Positions 33,776-43,244 of a DNA stretch of 64,000 bases are shown one piece after another (position 1 is the stretch's first letter; each line of letters opens with the position of its first letter). Source of the DNA: CBDANO01 sp965197665 (lineage in GTDB: Bacteria; Chloroflexota; Dehalococcoidia; Lucifugimonadales; UBA3495); assembly GCA_965197665.1 (NCBI GenBank), contig CBDANO010000003.1, forward strand, positions 434,001 to 498,000. Reading direction: 5' to 3'. The notes beneath the pieces are model-generated. The model saw only the letters and a list, made by a program, of their open reading frames with translations. It made no database searches and was not told the DNA's origin. A program made the position numbers and the translations under genes.

Positions 33776-34621
33776 ATGGCTGAAGCTTTCTTGACCCGTC
33801 TCGACCGGGCTTGCGCGGGCAATCGGAGTCTGGTCTGCGTGGGCCTCGACCCGGACCCGGAAAGAATGCCGGTGTCCGGCGTCTTCGAGTTCAACCAAGC
33901 AATCATCGAGGCCACCGCCGACTTGGTGTGCGCCTACAAGCCGAACGCCGCCTTTTACGAGGCGTTGGGAATAGCCGGACTGACGGCTTTGGAGCGCACC
34001 GTCCAATACGTCCACGACGCCGCGCCCCACGTAATTGTCATCGGAGACGCAAAAAGGGGCGACGTAGGCCCGTCGGGCCAAGCCTATGCAAGGGCCATGT
34101 TCCAAGTGTGGGATTTCGACGCCGTTACCGTCAACGCTTGGGGCGGGCTGGACTCCATCTCCCCCTTTCTTACCGACGAAACCCGCGGCGTTTTCATTTG
34201 GTGCCGGGGGTCCAACCAGGGTTCTTCCGACCTGCAAGACCTGCCGGTGGATTCCCCTGAGGGTCCCGGTCCTCTGTATCAACGGTTGGCCGAGACCGCC
34301 CGGCAATGGAACAAGGGGGGCAACATCGGCTTGGTGGTGGGCGCTACGGCCCCATCCCAACTGGAAGCCGTGCGTAAGATTTGCCCCGACATGCCGTTGC
34401 TGATACCGGGGGTGGGGGCCCAGGGAGGGGACTTGGAAAGGGCTATCCGCGGGGGCATTGACCAGCGGGGAAGGCGGGCCATTGTTAGCTCGTCCCGGGG
34501 CATTATCTACGCCTCGGCAGGGGCGGACTACGCCGAAGCGGCGAGAAACGAGGCGCAATCCCTTCGACGGAGCATCAACTTGGCGCTGTCGGATGAAGGC
34601 AAAGGATGGCCGCAAACCTAA
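33776..34621 (+). CDS. pyrF: Orotidine 5'-phosphate decarboxylase, type 2
   Basis: 281 residues from the ATG at 33776 (AAAGGAG about 15 bases upstream; a much longer frame to 33185 is antisense to sfsA). LVCVGLDPDPERMP opens the barrel, FNQAIIEATADLVCAYKPNAAFYE follows as FNQAIIEATADLV and CAYKPNAAFYE, and the catalytic DAKRGDVGPSGQAYA holds the Asp-Lys-Asp set. LLIPGVGAQGGDL completes the type 2 pattern. It makes UMP, the last step of the pathway whose other genes are at 37.8-46.2 kb. Its stop overlaps the DUF951 gene by 16 bases. Confidence 0.95.
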   Translation: MAEAFLTRLDRACAGNRSLVCVGLDPDPERMPVSGVFEFNQAIIEATADLVCAYKPNAAFYEALGIAGLTALERTVQYVHDAAPHVIVIGDAKRGDVGPSGQAYARAMFQVWDFDAVTVNAWGGLDSISPFLTDETRGVFIWCRGSNQGSSDLQDLPVDSPEGPGPLYQRLAETARQWNKGGNIGLVVGATAPSQLEAVRKICPDMPLLIPGVGAQGGDLERAIRGGIDQRGRRAIVSSSRGIIYASAGADYAEAARNEAQSLRRSINLALSDEGKGWPQT

Positions 34622-34806
34622 GAATCGGCGACGTAGTCCGAATGAAGAAAACTCACCCGTGCGGGGGCTACCTTTGGGAGGTACGGCGTTTGGGAGCGGA
34701 CATCGGAATCGAGTGCCAAAAGTGCGGGCGGTACCAGATGTTGCCCCGGTCCTATTTGGCGAGACGAGTAAAGACGGTCATCCCAAGGGAATCTGCCCGC
34801 GGCTGA
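34606..34806 (+). CDS. DUF951 family protein
   Basis: 66 residues: RIGDVVRMKKTHPCGGYLWEV, shown here as IGDVVRMKKTHPCGG, then IGIECQKCGRYQMLPRS and ARRVKTVI. The pattern with one Cys in HPCG and a CxxC knuckle is diagnostic of DUF951, a small family common in Firmicutes and Chloroflexota, probably nucleic-acid binding. It starts within the end of pyrF, so it is translationally coupled to it. Confidence 0.92.
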   Translation: MAANLRIGDVVRMKKTHPCGGYLWEVRRLGADIGIECQKCGRYQMLPRSYLARRVKTVIPRESARG

Positions 34807-35188
34807 GATACCTGCGCCCGGGTCCCGGTCGATGGGGTCGCCTAGAGCATCTTAACCGGCGGTCCGGGCCGCCTCGAACGTCAGGCGCCGCCGGAACCCA
34901 CCGGGGTCAATTGCGCCGCACCGGTTTCGGCGCCCCGCCGTTTCCAGGGTTCCGGGTGAAAGGCCCTCAAGTCCTGGGACATGGAGTCCATGAAATTCCG
35001 CACCGCGAATCTCCATGCGTTAGGTCTCCCAAAGCTCACCGGATAGTTCGTGGCAATATATCACATACCATAGCTTGACAAAACACCGGGTCAAATTTGA
35101 GAATTGGAAGGCGCCCTCGAATTAGCTCGTTTTCGCATAAGCTGCGGCGGACTCCCCGCCGGATCTAGGCCTTCGTGAACCGTACCAA
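34807..35188. other. Gap before ferredoxin with candidate promoter
   Basis: No gene is supported. TTGACA at 35075-35080 followed after 17 bases by TGAGAA(T) is a candidate promoter for the ferredoxin gene at 35189, with a good -35 and a poor -10. The rest of the gap shows nothing. Confidence 0.35.
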
Positions 35189-35434
35189 ATGACGTACGTG
35201 ATTACGGAACCCTGTATCGGGGTCAAAGACGCAACCTGCGTCAAAGTATGCCCCGTGGACTGCATAGAGACCACCGACGAAGACAATATGTTCTACATCG
35301 ACCCGGGCACGTGCATCGACTGCGCTTACTGCGTGTCGGTCTGCCCGGTCAACGCTATCTTCGACGAGTTCACCGTGCCGTCCCAATGGCGGGAGTATAT
35401 CCGCAAGAACCGCGATTACTTCGCCAACCGGTGA
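35189..35434 (+). CDS. Ferredoxin, 7Fe type (3Fe-4S plus 4Fe-4S)
   Basis: 81 residues. CIGVKDATCVKVCPVDCIE carries the first cluster ligands in the C-x7-C-x3-C-P form typical of seven-iron ferredoxins, where the second Cys of a 4Fe motif is missing. CIDCAYCVSVCPVNAIF gives the second, complete 4Fe-4S motif. It is a small soluble electron carrier, possibly serving oxygenases such as the Rieske protein in this window. It is a single gene flanked by gaps. Confidence 0.93.
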   Translation: MTYVITEPCIGVKDATCVKVCPVDCIETTDEDNMFYIDPGTCIDCAYCVSVCPVNAIFDEFTVPSQWREYIRKNRDYFANR

Positions 35435-35746
35435 ATCCGGCATAACGAGCGCCGCCGGAACCGCCGCCCCTTGCGGTGAAGAACCAAAAAAGCTGAGGCG
35501 GCAAACCGGCGCAAAGAACGCGAGCTTCAGGCCGTTCGCCCTCCCTCAGTGCGCCGGTGAAACCCGCCCCGGCCGTTCCCCGGGTGCGCCAGAGATTTTT
35601 GCGCTGGCGTCCAGGGTAGAACGCAGCAATAAAATCTTAAGGGGCACCCCCGTTCCCTTCGTTTGTTGCGCCCGCCAACGCCCCCGCGTACACTAACACG
35701 GCCCAGACCCGAAAGGGGTGGGCGAAATGTTAGGGGGCCGTAACAA
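35435..35746. other. 312-base gap, no gene seen
   Basis: No frame with a credible start or motif. A GTTAGGGGGCC stretch precedes the next ATG and may include its ribosome-binding region. No clear terminator or promoter was found. Confidence 0.4.
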
Positions 35747-36700
35747 ATGACACTATTTCTGAGGGACGAGGACGTCCGGCAATGCGTGTCGATGGACGAC
35801 ATGCTGGAAACCATCGAGAACATGCAGCGGCATTTCGGCTTCGGCGAAGCCTACAACCTGCCCCGCCGCCACGTTAACCCCAAGGGCGGAGTCCTCGCCC
35901 TCATGGGCGGAGGACTGTTCTACGAAGGGCTGATGGGCGCAAAGACCTATACCGTGGTCAAGGGCAAGTTCTCCTTTCAAGTGAGCCTTTACGACGCCAA
36001 CACCGGCAAACTTCTTTGCTATACCCAAGCGAACCGCTTGGGCCAGCTGAGGACCGGGGCGACCACGGGGATTGCCGTGAAACACATGGCTAACGCCGGT
36101 GCGGCCGCGGTGGGCATTATAGGAACGGGTTACCAGGCGCCAACCCAGCTTCAAGCAGTGGCCAAGGTCCGCAACATAGAAAAGGTCAAAGCCTATAGCC
36201 GGAACCAAGAGCGGAGGGAAGCTTTCGCCCAAGCCATGGCCGGTGAGTTGGGCATCGACGTAACGGCTGCGGCCAGCAACCGGGAAGCGGTGGAAGGGAG
36301 CGACATTGTAATCGGCATAGCGTCCGCGGCGGCGCCTGTCGTCAAGGGTGAATGGCTGAAGGAGGGTTCGACGGTTATCGGCGCCGGGGTGACCACGTGG
36401 CGCGTCCCGGAAATAGACGACGACGCGGTGGCCAGGGTAAGCAAGTTCTTCGTCGACTCGTTGGAGCAAGCCCGGGAAGAAGCCGGAGAGCTTGCCGGCG
36501 CGGTGGACCGGGGCCTCCTACAGTGGAGCCAGGTATGGGAGCTTCGTCACGCCGTTGCCGGAGTAGTGCCCGGACGGGACAGCGGCGGTCAAATCGTCTT
36601 CGCCAAGCTGATGGGCACCGGCGTGGCCGACGTGGCCGCGGCTAAGCTGGCCTACGACCGGGCCAAAGCCCAAGGTCTCGGCATGGAGATGGACTGGTAG
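35747..36700 (+). CDS. Ornithine cyclodeaminase / mu-crystallin family protein
   Basis: 317 residues. LFLRDEDVRQCVSMDDMLETIE at the N-terminus, RLGQLRTGATTGIAVKHMA, and the dinucleotide site AAVGIIGTGYQAPTQL are typical. The later SDIVIGIASAAAPVVKGEWLK and GAGVTTWRVPEIDDD match the family, which includes ornithine cyclodeaminase, alanine dehydrogenase and ketimine reductases. The exact substrate is not predictable from sequence. It is monocistronic in appearance. Confidence 0.92.
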   Translation: MTLFLRDEDVRQCVSMDDMLETIENMQRHFGFGEAYNLPRRHVNPKGGVLALMGGGLFYEGLMGAKTYTVVKGKFSFQVSLYDANTGKLLCYTQANRLGQLRTGATTGIAVKHMANAGAAAVGIIGTGYQAPTQLQAVAKVRNIEKVKAYSRNQERREAFAQAMAGELGIDVTAAASNREAVEGSDIVIGIASAAAPVVKGEWLKEGSTVIGAGVTTWRVPEIDDDAVARVSKFFVDSLEQAREEAGELAGAVDRGLLQWSQVWELRHAVAGVVPGRDSGGQIVFAKLMGTGVADVAAAKLAYDRAKAQGLGMEMDW

Positions 36701-36747
36701 GCTTGCGGGCGCCATACTTTGACATATTCATGTCATAGATTTGATGC

Positions 36748-36812
36748 ATGAGAACTACTATTCGATTGGACGATGAGTTGCTCACCGCAGCCAAGGAAAT
36801 TGCCGCCCGGAC
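36748..36812 (+). pseudogene. Truncated ribbon-helix-helix (VapB-type) antitoxin fragment
   Basis: From the ATG at 36748 the peptide reads MRTTIRLDDELLTAAKEIAA and then R-T before homology ends. The start is the classic RHH antitoxin N-terminus of VapB/type II systems. The remainder is lost where the antisense SDR gene ends at 36813, and the frame stops at 36843. No toxin gene is present, so it is a relic. Confidence 0.7.
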
Positions 36813-37673
36813 CTACTTCGCCGTGAGGCCTCCGTCCAAGTAGTTGATTTGCCCGGTCATGTAGTCCGACGCCGGGCTCGCCAGGTACACCGCGAGAATG
36901 CCCAGTTCGCGCGTATCGCTCTCCCGGTGCATGGGGATGCCGTCCAAGTGCCGCTGACGTTCGACCGGGTCGGTCCAAGTGGGCTCGGTCATGCTGGTGT
37001 TGTAGTCTCCCGGCCCGATGGCGTTTACGCAAATGTTGTAATCGGCCCACTCCAAGGCCAGCACCCGGGTAAGCATATTCACGGCGGCTTTGGAAGCGTT
37101 GTACGCCGACATGAGAGGAAAACCTTGAGTGGCGTTGTTGGAGCTGATGTTGATGATCTTGCCGTACCTCCGTTCCAGCATGTGAGGCGCCACGGCGCGG
37201 CAGCAATAGAAGATGCTGTTGAGATTGGCGTCCATTATTGCTTGCCATTCCTCGTCGCTCATGGGCACGTCGGCCTCCCGCGTCACCCTAGGCAGTTTCA
37301 ATTCGACGCCGGGCAACGGGACTACCGGGGCCCTGATTATCTGGGCGGCGTTGTTTACCAGAATATCCACCTTTCCAAAGTGATCGATCGCCTCTTTCAC
37401 CATCGCGTCTACGCTGGAGGACTGTGACACATCAGCGGGAACCGCCAAAGCCCGGAGGCCCAAGACCCTGACTTCCTCGGCCACAGACTCTATTTCCGCT
37501 GCGGTGCGGGCGGCGGCTACGATGTCGGCGCCGGCCTCGGCCAAGACCAAGGCGATGGACCGTCCGATACCCCGCCCCGCCCCGGTGACGATGGCTGTCC
37601 TGCCTGCCAGGCTCAACTCGGGTAGCACTGTCAATCCCCTAAAGCTGGACTTGCCGGACCCGGGCCCCGCCAT
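36813..37673 (-). CDS. Short-chain dehydrogenase/reductase
   Basis: Up to 286 residues. The core begins LSLAGRTAIVTGAGRGIGRSIAL; here GRTAIVTGAGRGIGRS is the cofactor loop. VNNAAQIIRAP, INISSNNATQGF, YNASKAAVNML (Tyr/Lys) and a C-terminal MTGQINYLDGGLTAK follow. The annotated ATG at 37673 adds about 20 residues before the core; TTG or GTG codons at about 37625-37631 are alternative starts. Its 3' end abuts an antitoxin relic, suggesting a rearrangement point. Confidence 0.9.
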   Translation of the reverse strand: MAGPGSGKSSFRGLTVLPELSLAGRTAIVTGAGRGIGRSIALVLAEAGADIVAAARTAAEIESVAEEVRVLGLRALAVPADVSQSSSVDAMVKEAIDHFGKVDILVNNAAQIIRAPVVPLPGVELKLPRVTREADVPMSDEEWQAIMDANLNSIFYCCRAVAPHMLERRYGKIINISSNNATQGFPLMSAYNASKAAVNMLTRVLALEWADYNICVNAIGPGDYNTSMTEPTWTDPVERQRHLDGIPMHRESDTRELGILAVYLASPASDYMTGQINYLDGGLTAK

Positions 37674-37789
37674 TCTAACGAGGCAACTTCCAAGACCGAA
37701 GAGACCGGGTGCGGCCCCCTTGTAACCCGTTCAAGAAGTCGGTGTTGGCTCATGATTCGCCGGCTAAGATACTCATTTAAGATGTTCCA

Positions 37790-40700
37790 CTAAGATATTC
37801 CCCTAAGATATTCCTCAGTGCACCGGACGCTATAGCCGCTGGGGTCCATGAGCAGGCTTTCCACAGCCGCCCGGGCCGTATCCAGGGACGTGAAGCAGGG
37901 CACCTGCTTCTCGGCGGCGGCCCGCCGGATGAAATACCCGTCCTGCAGCACCGAGCTTACCTCGGTGACCGTGTTGACTACGGCGCCCACGCTGCCGTCT
38001 TCGATCACGTCGACGACGTTGGGATGGCCCTGGCTAAGCTTCTTGGTGGTCATGGTTACCGGCGTTCCCATGGCGGCGATCATGGCGGCGGTGCCTTCGG
38101 TGGCATACAAGCGGCAGCTCGCCAGCTCCAACTCGCGGATCAGCTCCACGGCTTCCGCTTTGTGTTGGTCGGCGATGCTAAGGAGCACGCCCATGCCCTT
38201 CTCCAAGCTCAGGTTGGCCGCCAAGAGAGCCTTGGACAAAGCGTTTGGGAAGTCTTTGTCGATACCCATAACCTCGCCGGTGGACTTCATTTCCGGCCCC
38301 AAGTGCCAGTCTACTCCGACCAGCTTGGCCATGGAGAACACCGGCGCCTTTATGCCAACGAGGTCTTGGGCCGGCCATAGACCGCCCTTGTAACCTTGTT
38401 CCGCCAAGCTTTGGCCCAACATCACCCGGGTAGCGATCGCCGCCACCGGCACTCCGGTAACCTTGGATATGAAGGGAATGGTACGGCTTCCCCGAGGGTT
38501 GACTTCGAGGACGTACGCCGACGTGTTCTCGCCTCCGTTGGAGGGTTGGTGGGGACTGCGGTAGGCGGACCCGCCAAAGATGACGAATTGCACGTTCATC
38601 AACCCCCGGACCCCCAAAGCAAGCCCGATCCGGGTGGTGTAATCGACGATGGTAGCCACCTCCCCTTGGGTCAGGTTCAACCCCGGATAGATGGCCATGG
38701 AATCGCCGCTGTGGACCCCGGCCCGCTCGATGTGCTCCATGATCCCCGGAATCAGCACCTGCTCGCCATCGCAAATTGCGTCAACCTCGCACTCTTTGCC
38801 TTCCATGTACCGGTCGATGAGGACCTGCTTTTCCGGCGCTACGTCGGTGGCCTCGGTCAGATACCTGATCAGCTCGGTGGCGTTTTGCACGATTTCCATG
38901 GCCCTGCCGCCCAGAACGTAGCTGGGCCTCACCACCGCGGGATACCCAATATCTTGGGTAACCCGGAGCGCTTCGGCCACCGACGTTACTGCCGCGCCGG
39001 GGGGTTGAGGCACTCCCAAGCGTGACAGGAACTCCTCGAACCTGTGGCGGTCCGAGGCGATGTCTATGGCCTCCGCGCTGGACCCCAGGATGGGCATACC
39101 GGCCAGAGCGAGACTCTGAGACAGGTCTATTGCGGTCTGCCCACCGAATTGCACCACGGTGGGCGGCGGCAGGTCGTCGATGGTCTCGTTGTCCAGAATA
39201 TCCCGGACCGCCTCCTCGTCAAGGGGTTCGAAGTAGAGCCGGTCGCTGGCATCGAAATCGGTAGAAACAGTCTCCGGGTTGGAATTGATCATAATGCTGG
39301 ACACACCCTCTTCCGAGAGGGTCCACGCCGCGTGGACGCTGCAGTAGTCGAACTCTATGCCTTGCCCGATGCGTATGGGGCCGCTGCCGATGACCACCGC
39401 CCTCTTACCGGGCAGCGGCGGGGCCTCGTTCTCCAAGTCGTAGGTACTATAGTAGTAAGGCGTCGCCGCCTCGAACTCGGCGGCGCAGGTGTCCACCATC
39501 TTATAAACGGGGCGCAGGTCCCACTGCCGCCGCAGGTTGCGGACTTGCTCGGGCAGCATATCGGCCAGGGTCCCCACCTGCTCGTCCGAGAATCCCAGGC
39601 GCTTGGCCCGCAGGAGGAGATCAGGCGTCAACCGCTCGGAGAGCAGGCGTCTTTCCATGCCAACAATGCGGCTTAGGGCGCTGATGAACCACGGGTCGAC
39701 GTGGGTGCGCTGTACCAGCGTTTCGCAAGCCATGTCCCGCCGTAGGGCGGCCATGATGGCCCAGAGACGAAGGTCATTGGGGCCCAGCGGCAGCGCGTCG
39801 GTGGAGAAGGCGCCGTTTTCACGCCAGTCCGCGCTCTCCCAGAGCAAGGAGCGCCCCCCTATCTCCAGGGAGCGGGCCGCCTTTTGCAGGGCGGCCTCGA
39901 ATGACCGGTCGATGACCATCACCTCGCCGGTAGCTTTCATCTGCGTGGTGGTGCGACGGTCGCCGTGAGGGAACTTGTCGAAAGGCCAACGAGGGATTTT
40001 TACAACGCAGTAGTCCAAGGCGGGTTCGAAGGCCGCTTTGGTCACTTGGGTAACCTCGTTGGGGATCTCATCCAACCGTTTACCCACGGCTATCTTGGCC
40101 GCTACCCGGGCTATGGGGTACCCGGTGGCTTTGCTGGCCAAAGCGGAGCTCCGGCTAACTCTAGGGTTTACTTCGATAACGTAGTAGGGCGACTCGGGCC
40201 GGCTCGTGAGGTCCAAAGCCTCCGCCACTTGGGGGTGGGGCTGCAACGCGAATTGGACGTTGCACCCTCCCTCTATTCCAAGGCCTCGGATGATATTCAA
40301 GGCGGCTGACCGCAGGGTCTGGTGCTCTTTGTCGGTCAGGGTTTGACTCGGGGCGACCACGATGCTGTCGCCGGTATGAACCCCCATAGGGTCCAGGTTC
40401 TCCATGTTGCACACGGTGATGCAGTTGTCCGCCCCGTCTCGCATCACCTCGTACTCTATTTCCTTCCACCCGACCAGGGACTGCTCCAGCAGCACTTGAG
40501 ATATGGGGCTCCTGGCCAGTCCGCTGCGGACGATGGCTTCCAACTCGTCCATGGTATTGGCAATGCCGCCGCCGGTGCCGCCGAGGGTGTAAGCCGGGCG
40601 TACCACCAGAGGCAATTGGAGTTCACCGAGGGAGCGGAGGGCCTCTTCCCACGAAGAGACTGTTATGTTGCGTGGCTCGGGTTCTCCGAGTTCATGAAGA

Positions 40701-41155
40701 AAGTGACGGAAGAACTCCCGGTCTTCCGACTTACGGATTGTTTCCAAGGGGGTGCCCAACAACCGGAGCGCGTACTTCTCCAGGATTCCCGCGTCGGCCA
40801 GCGCCACCGCCAGGTTCAGGCCGGTCTGGCCGCCCAAGGTTGGCAGCAGTCCATCGGGGCGCTCCCGCTGGATGACCCGCTCCAGCACTTCCACGGTTAG
40901 CGGTTCGATGTAAACGCGGTCGGCGATGCCTTGGTCGGTCATGATGGTTGCCGGGTTCGAGTTGACCAAGACGGTGGCGACGCCCTCCTCCCGGAGGGCT
41001 TTGCAAGCCTGGGTGCCCGCGTAATCGAACTCCGCCGCTTGCCCGATGACAATGGGACCGGAGCCGATGACCAGCACTTTCGCCGGCTTACTTGAAATAC
41101 CAGCCTCCTTAACGCCGCCCACACGCCGCTGGAAGATGGGGGCATCGAAAGACAA
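37790..41155 (-). CDS. carB: Carbamoyl-phosphate synthase large chain
   Basis: 1121 residues, slightly longer than the usual 1060-1080. Two homologous halves are seen: VLVIGSGPIVIGQAAEFDYA at the N-terminus and AVVIGSGPIRIGQGIEFDYC in the middle, each followed by ATP-grasp segments. Family blocks include LGGQTGLNLAVAL, EVNPRVSRSSALASKATGYP and EVNPRGSRTIPFISK. The C-terminal MGS-like domain (YATEGTAAMI) is the allosteric region. It makes carbamoyl phosphate with CarA, encoded about 1 kb away in transcription order. A DUF-less gene at 41407 separates it from the pyr operon. Confidence 0.97.
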   Translation of the reverse strand: MSFDAPIFQRRVGGVKEAGISSKPAKVLVIGSGPIVIGQAAEFDYAGTQACKALREEGVATVLVNSNPATIMTDQGIADRVYIEPLTVEVLERVIQRERPDGLLPTLGGQTGLNLAVALADAGILEKYALRLLGTPLETIRKSEDREFFRHFLHELGEPEPRNITVSSWEEALRSLGELQLPLVVRPAYTLGGTGGGIANTMDELEAIVRSGLARSPISQVLLEQSLVGWKEIEYEVMRDGADNCITVCNMENLDPMGVHTGDSIVVAPSQTLTDKEHQTLRSAALNIIRGLGIEGGCNVQFALQPHPQVAEALDLTSRPESPYYVIEVNPRVSRSSALASKATGYPIARVAAKIAVGKRLDEIPNEVTQVTKAAFEPALDYCVVKIPRWPFDKFPHGDRRTTTQMKATGEVMVIDRSFEAALQKAARSLEIGGRSLLWESADWRENGAFSTDALPLGPNDLRLWAIMAALRRDMACETLVQRTHVDPWFISALSRIVGMERRLLSERLTPDLLLRAKRLGFSDEQVGTLADMLPEQVRNLRRQWDLRPVYKMVDTCAAEFEAATPYYYSTYDLENEAPPLPGKRAVVIGSGPIRIGQGIEFDYCSVHAAWTLSEEGVSSIMINSNPETVSTDFDASDRLYFEPLDEEAVRDILDNETIDDLPPPTVVQFGGQTAIDLSQSLALAGMPILGSSAEAIDIASDRHRFEEFLSRLGVPQPPGAAVTSVAEALRVTQDIGYPAVVRPSYVLGGRAMEIVQNATELIRYLTEATDVAPEKQVLIDRYMEGKECEVDAICDGEQVLIPGIMEHIERAGVHSGDSMAIYPGLNLTQGEVATIVDYTTRIGLALGVRGLMNVQFVIFGGSAYRSPHQPSNGGENTSAYVLEVNPRGSRTIPFISKVTGVPVAAIATRVMLGQSLAEQGYKGGLWPAQDLVGIKAPVFSMAKLVGVDWHLGPEMKSTGEVMGIDKDFPNALSKALLAANLSLEKGMGVLLSIADQHKAEAVELIRELELASCRLYATEGTAAMIAAMGTPVTMTTKKLSQGHPNVVDVIEDGSVGAVVNTVTEVSSVLQDGYFIRRAAAEKQVPCFTSLDTARAAVESLLMDPSGYSVRCTEEYLRGIS

Positions 41156-41406
41156 TGAAATACCGGGAAATACCGGGAAACAACGCCCCTAAGATGATAC
41201 CGGCGCGGCGCCCCGGAGGAAACCCCCCAGCGCGGCGTTCGTAATGCAACCGCAGCCTGAGCGGCGTCCCGGCGCAGCCGAAACGCTGCTCAGCGCCTCC
41301 CTTTATCGTCGATACAAAGTACGGTTGCCCGTCCCGGCTGGGACGCGGGAAGGGTTGCCGGCGGCTATGCGGCAGCTATTTTGCTTCGGGCTGGTATCGC
41401 TAAGGT

Positions 41407-41820
41407 CTAGGCTACGGGAATGACTCCGGGCAATTCAATGAGCTTATAGCGCTGTAGTGCGTTGAGAGTATGGTACATGAAGGAAGAGAAGAGGCGGCCG
41501 TCGGGATCGTAGTCAACTGCGTCGGGGACTTCCTGCTCGTCTCTGGGCGGAATCCTGAGTCGAACGTTGTGACTGTCAATCGTCTCCAACTCCAGTCGAC
41601 CCAATGAGGTGGGAAAGTCCTGGTTGGCGCCCTTAGCGGATTTGACCATCAACTCCCAGCTTTTCCCCAGTACCGCTTTTCCGGAAGTCACGGTGTAGCA
41701 GTAGCCATCGCAAGAGAAATAGGGTACCTCCTTGTCGAGTATCTCGATAACCTCGGTTAGGTCCGTTGGCAACTCCACCTCCACTCCCTCCTCCAGCATC
41801 ACCATGGCGAAGGAAGACAT
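41407..41820 (-). CDS. Conserved hypothetical protein between carA and carB
   Basis: 137 residues from the ATG at 41820, with a good GGAGG 8-10 bases upstream. Sequence includes VEVELPTDLTEVIEILDKEV, YFSCDGYCYTVTSGKAVLG and GRLELETIDSHNVRLRIPP. It has no recognised domain, signal peptide or TM segment. It is on the strand of the pyr genes, which does not prove a functional link. About 310 bases of repeat sequence separate it from carA. Confidence 0.6.
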   Translation of the reverse strand: MSSFAMVMLEEGVEVELPTDLTEVIEILDKEVPYFSCDGYCYTVTSGKAVLGKSWELMVKSAKGANQDFPTSLGRLELETIDSHNVRLRIPPRDEQEVPDAVDYDPDGRLFSSFMYHTLNALQRYKLIELPGVIPVA

Positions 41821-42005
41821 CGAAAAACCTCCAAATATTGCAAAAGCAGACTAAGCTAGATCAATGGCGCTCCCGCCAGGTAGGGAATTCGAACAACCGG
41901 GTGAGCCAGCCGCGATGGCGGCTAGGCGAACAATACCAGATAGGATACCACGGGGCCCGCGTCTGATTACGTGTGGAAGATTGTCAATAGTCTCGACTTT
42001 TCCTC

Positions 42006-42123
42006 AGAAAACCCCGGTTTCATGCTTGAGGGGCCGGTTTGAAACAGGCCCCTACGTTTTGGTGCGGGTCGTTGGGGAATGCTGGTTTCATGCTTGGGGG
42101 CGGGCCTGTTTGAGACCAGGGCG
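42006..42123. repeat. Direct/inverted GC-rich repeats downstream of carA
   Basis: GGTTTCATGCTTG followed by GGGGC and a TTTGAAAC/TTTGAGAC palindromic centre occurs twice (from about 42009 and 42083). The motif is a variant of the GGGGCGGGTTTGAAACCCGCCCC family seen at 61198 and inside the MITE copies. No gene is supported between 41821 and 42131. Confidence 0.6.
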
Positions 42124-42131
42124 GGGGGTTG

Positions 42132-43244
42132 CTATGGGGAGAAGTCTTTCATCATCTGCAAGAACCGGTCGAAGAGGTACACGTTGTCCATGGGGCCCGG
42201 CGAGGCTTCGGAGTGGTACTGGATTGTGAACACGGGCAGGTCCCGGTGCCTCAGCCCTTCTATCGTATCATCGTTGAGGTTGACGTGGGAAACTTCGAGG
42301 CCGGGGGGCAGCGAAGAGCCGCTTACGGCGTAGCCGTGGTTTTGCGCCGTTATGTAGACCCTGCCGGTGCTCAATTCCTTCACCGGATGGTTGCCGCCCC
42401 GGTGGCCGAACTTCAGCTTGTAAGTGTCGGCGTGCAGGGCCCGGGCCACAATCTGGTGCCCCAAGCAGATTCCCATGACGGGGACCCGCCCCAGCAGTCC
42501 GGCCACGTTGCGCACCAAGTAGTCCAGCAACTGGGGGTCGCCGGGCCCGGGGGACACCAAGACCCCGGAGGGGGCCATCGCCAGCACGTCTTCCACCGGT
42601 GTAGCCGCCGGCAGGGCAATCACTTCGCAGCCGCGGCGCCGCAAGTGCCGCAGAATGTTGTATTTCAGCCCGCAGTCGATAACCAGCACCCGGTACTTAC
42701 CCGGCGCGCCGGGTTCATCGGGCATTGGGTTATCCCAACGGTAGCTCTCCTCCGTACTGACGGCCTTAACGAAGTCTACGTCGTCGTAGCGCGTCATCGT
42801 CGACAACCGCTCCAAGGCCCTTTCAGGCTGTTCCCGGGTAATGGCCCCCATCATAACGCCCCGGCTGCGGAGACGGCGGGTGATGGCTCTGCTGTCTACG
42901 CCGCTAAGGCCCGGGATACCCTGGGACGATAGGAACTCGTGCAGCGTGCGTTCGGATAACCCGTGGCTGGGCAAATCGCAATGTTCCCGCACGATCAAGC
43001 CCGCTACCTGAATGCGGCGTGATTCGAAGTCTTCCCGGTTTATTCCGTAGTTCCCCACCAAGGGGTAGGTGAGGGTAACCAGTTGTCCGGCGTAAGAGGG
43101 GTCGGTCAGCACCTCTTGGTACCCGGTCATGCTGGTATTGAATACGACTTCGCCGTGGCCTTCCACGCCGGCCCCAAAGGCCTCACCCGGATGGACCGAG
43201 CCGTCTTCCAAGACCAGGTAGGCGCGCCCGCCGGCTTCCGCCAT
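42132..43244 (-). CDS. carA: Carbamoyl-phosphate synthase small chain
   Basis: 370 residues. The N-terminal CPSase domain shows EVVFNTSMTGYQEVLTDPSY. The class I glutamine amidotransferase domain shows VLVSPGPGDPQ, the nucleophile Cys in MGICLGHQIVARA and the FTIQYHSEASPGP His/Glu pair. It supplies ammonia to CarB. The ATG shares one base with the pyrC stop (TGATG), so it is translationally coupled in the pyrR-pyrB-pyrC-carA operon under the PyrR attenuator at 46.2-46.4 kb. Confidence 0.97.
   Translation of the reverse strand: MAEAGGRAYLVLEDGSVHPGEAFGAGVEGHGEVVFNTSMTGYQEVLTDPSYAGQLVTLTYPLVGNYGINREDFESRRIQVAGLIVREHCDLPSHGLSERTLHEFLSSQGIPGLSGVDSRAITRRLRSRGVMMGAITREQPERALERLSTMTRYDDVDFVKAVSTEESYRWDNPMPDEPGAPGKYRVLVIDCGLKYNILRHLRRRGCEVIALPAATPVEDVLAMAPSGVLVSPGPGDPQLLDYLVRNVAGLLGRVPVMGICLGHQIVARALHADTYKLKFGHRGGNHPVKELSTGRVYITAQNHGYAVSGSSLPPGLEVSHVNLNDDTIEGLRHRDLPVFTIQYHSEASPGPMDNVYLFDRFLQMMKDFSP

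Noticed and set aside
42129..42932. 267-codon plus-strand frame over carA
   Set aside because: It is antisense to a clear carA gene and has no recognisable motif.
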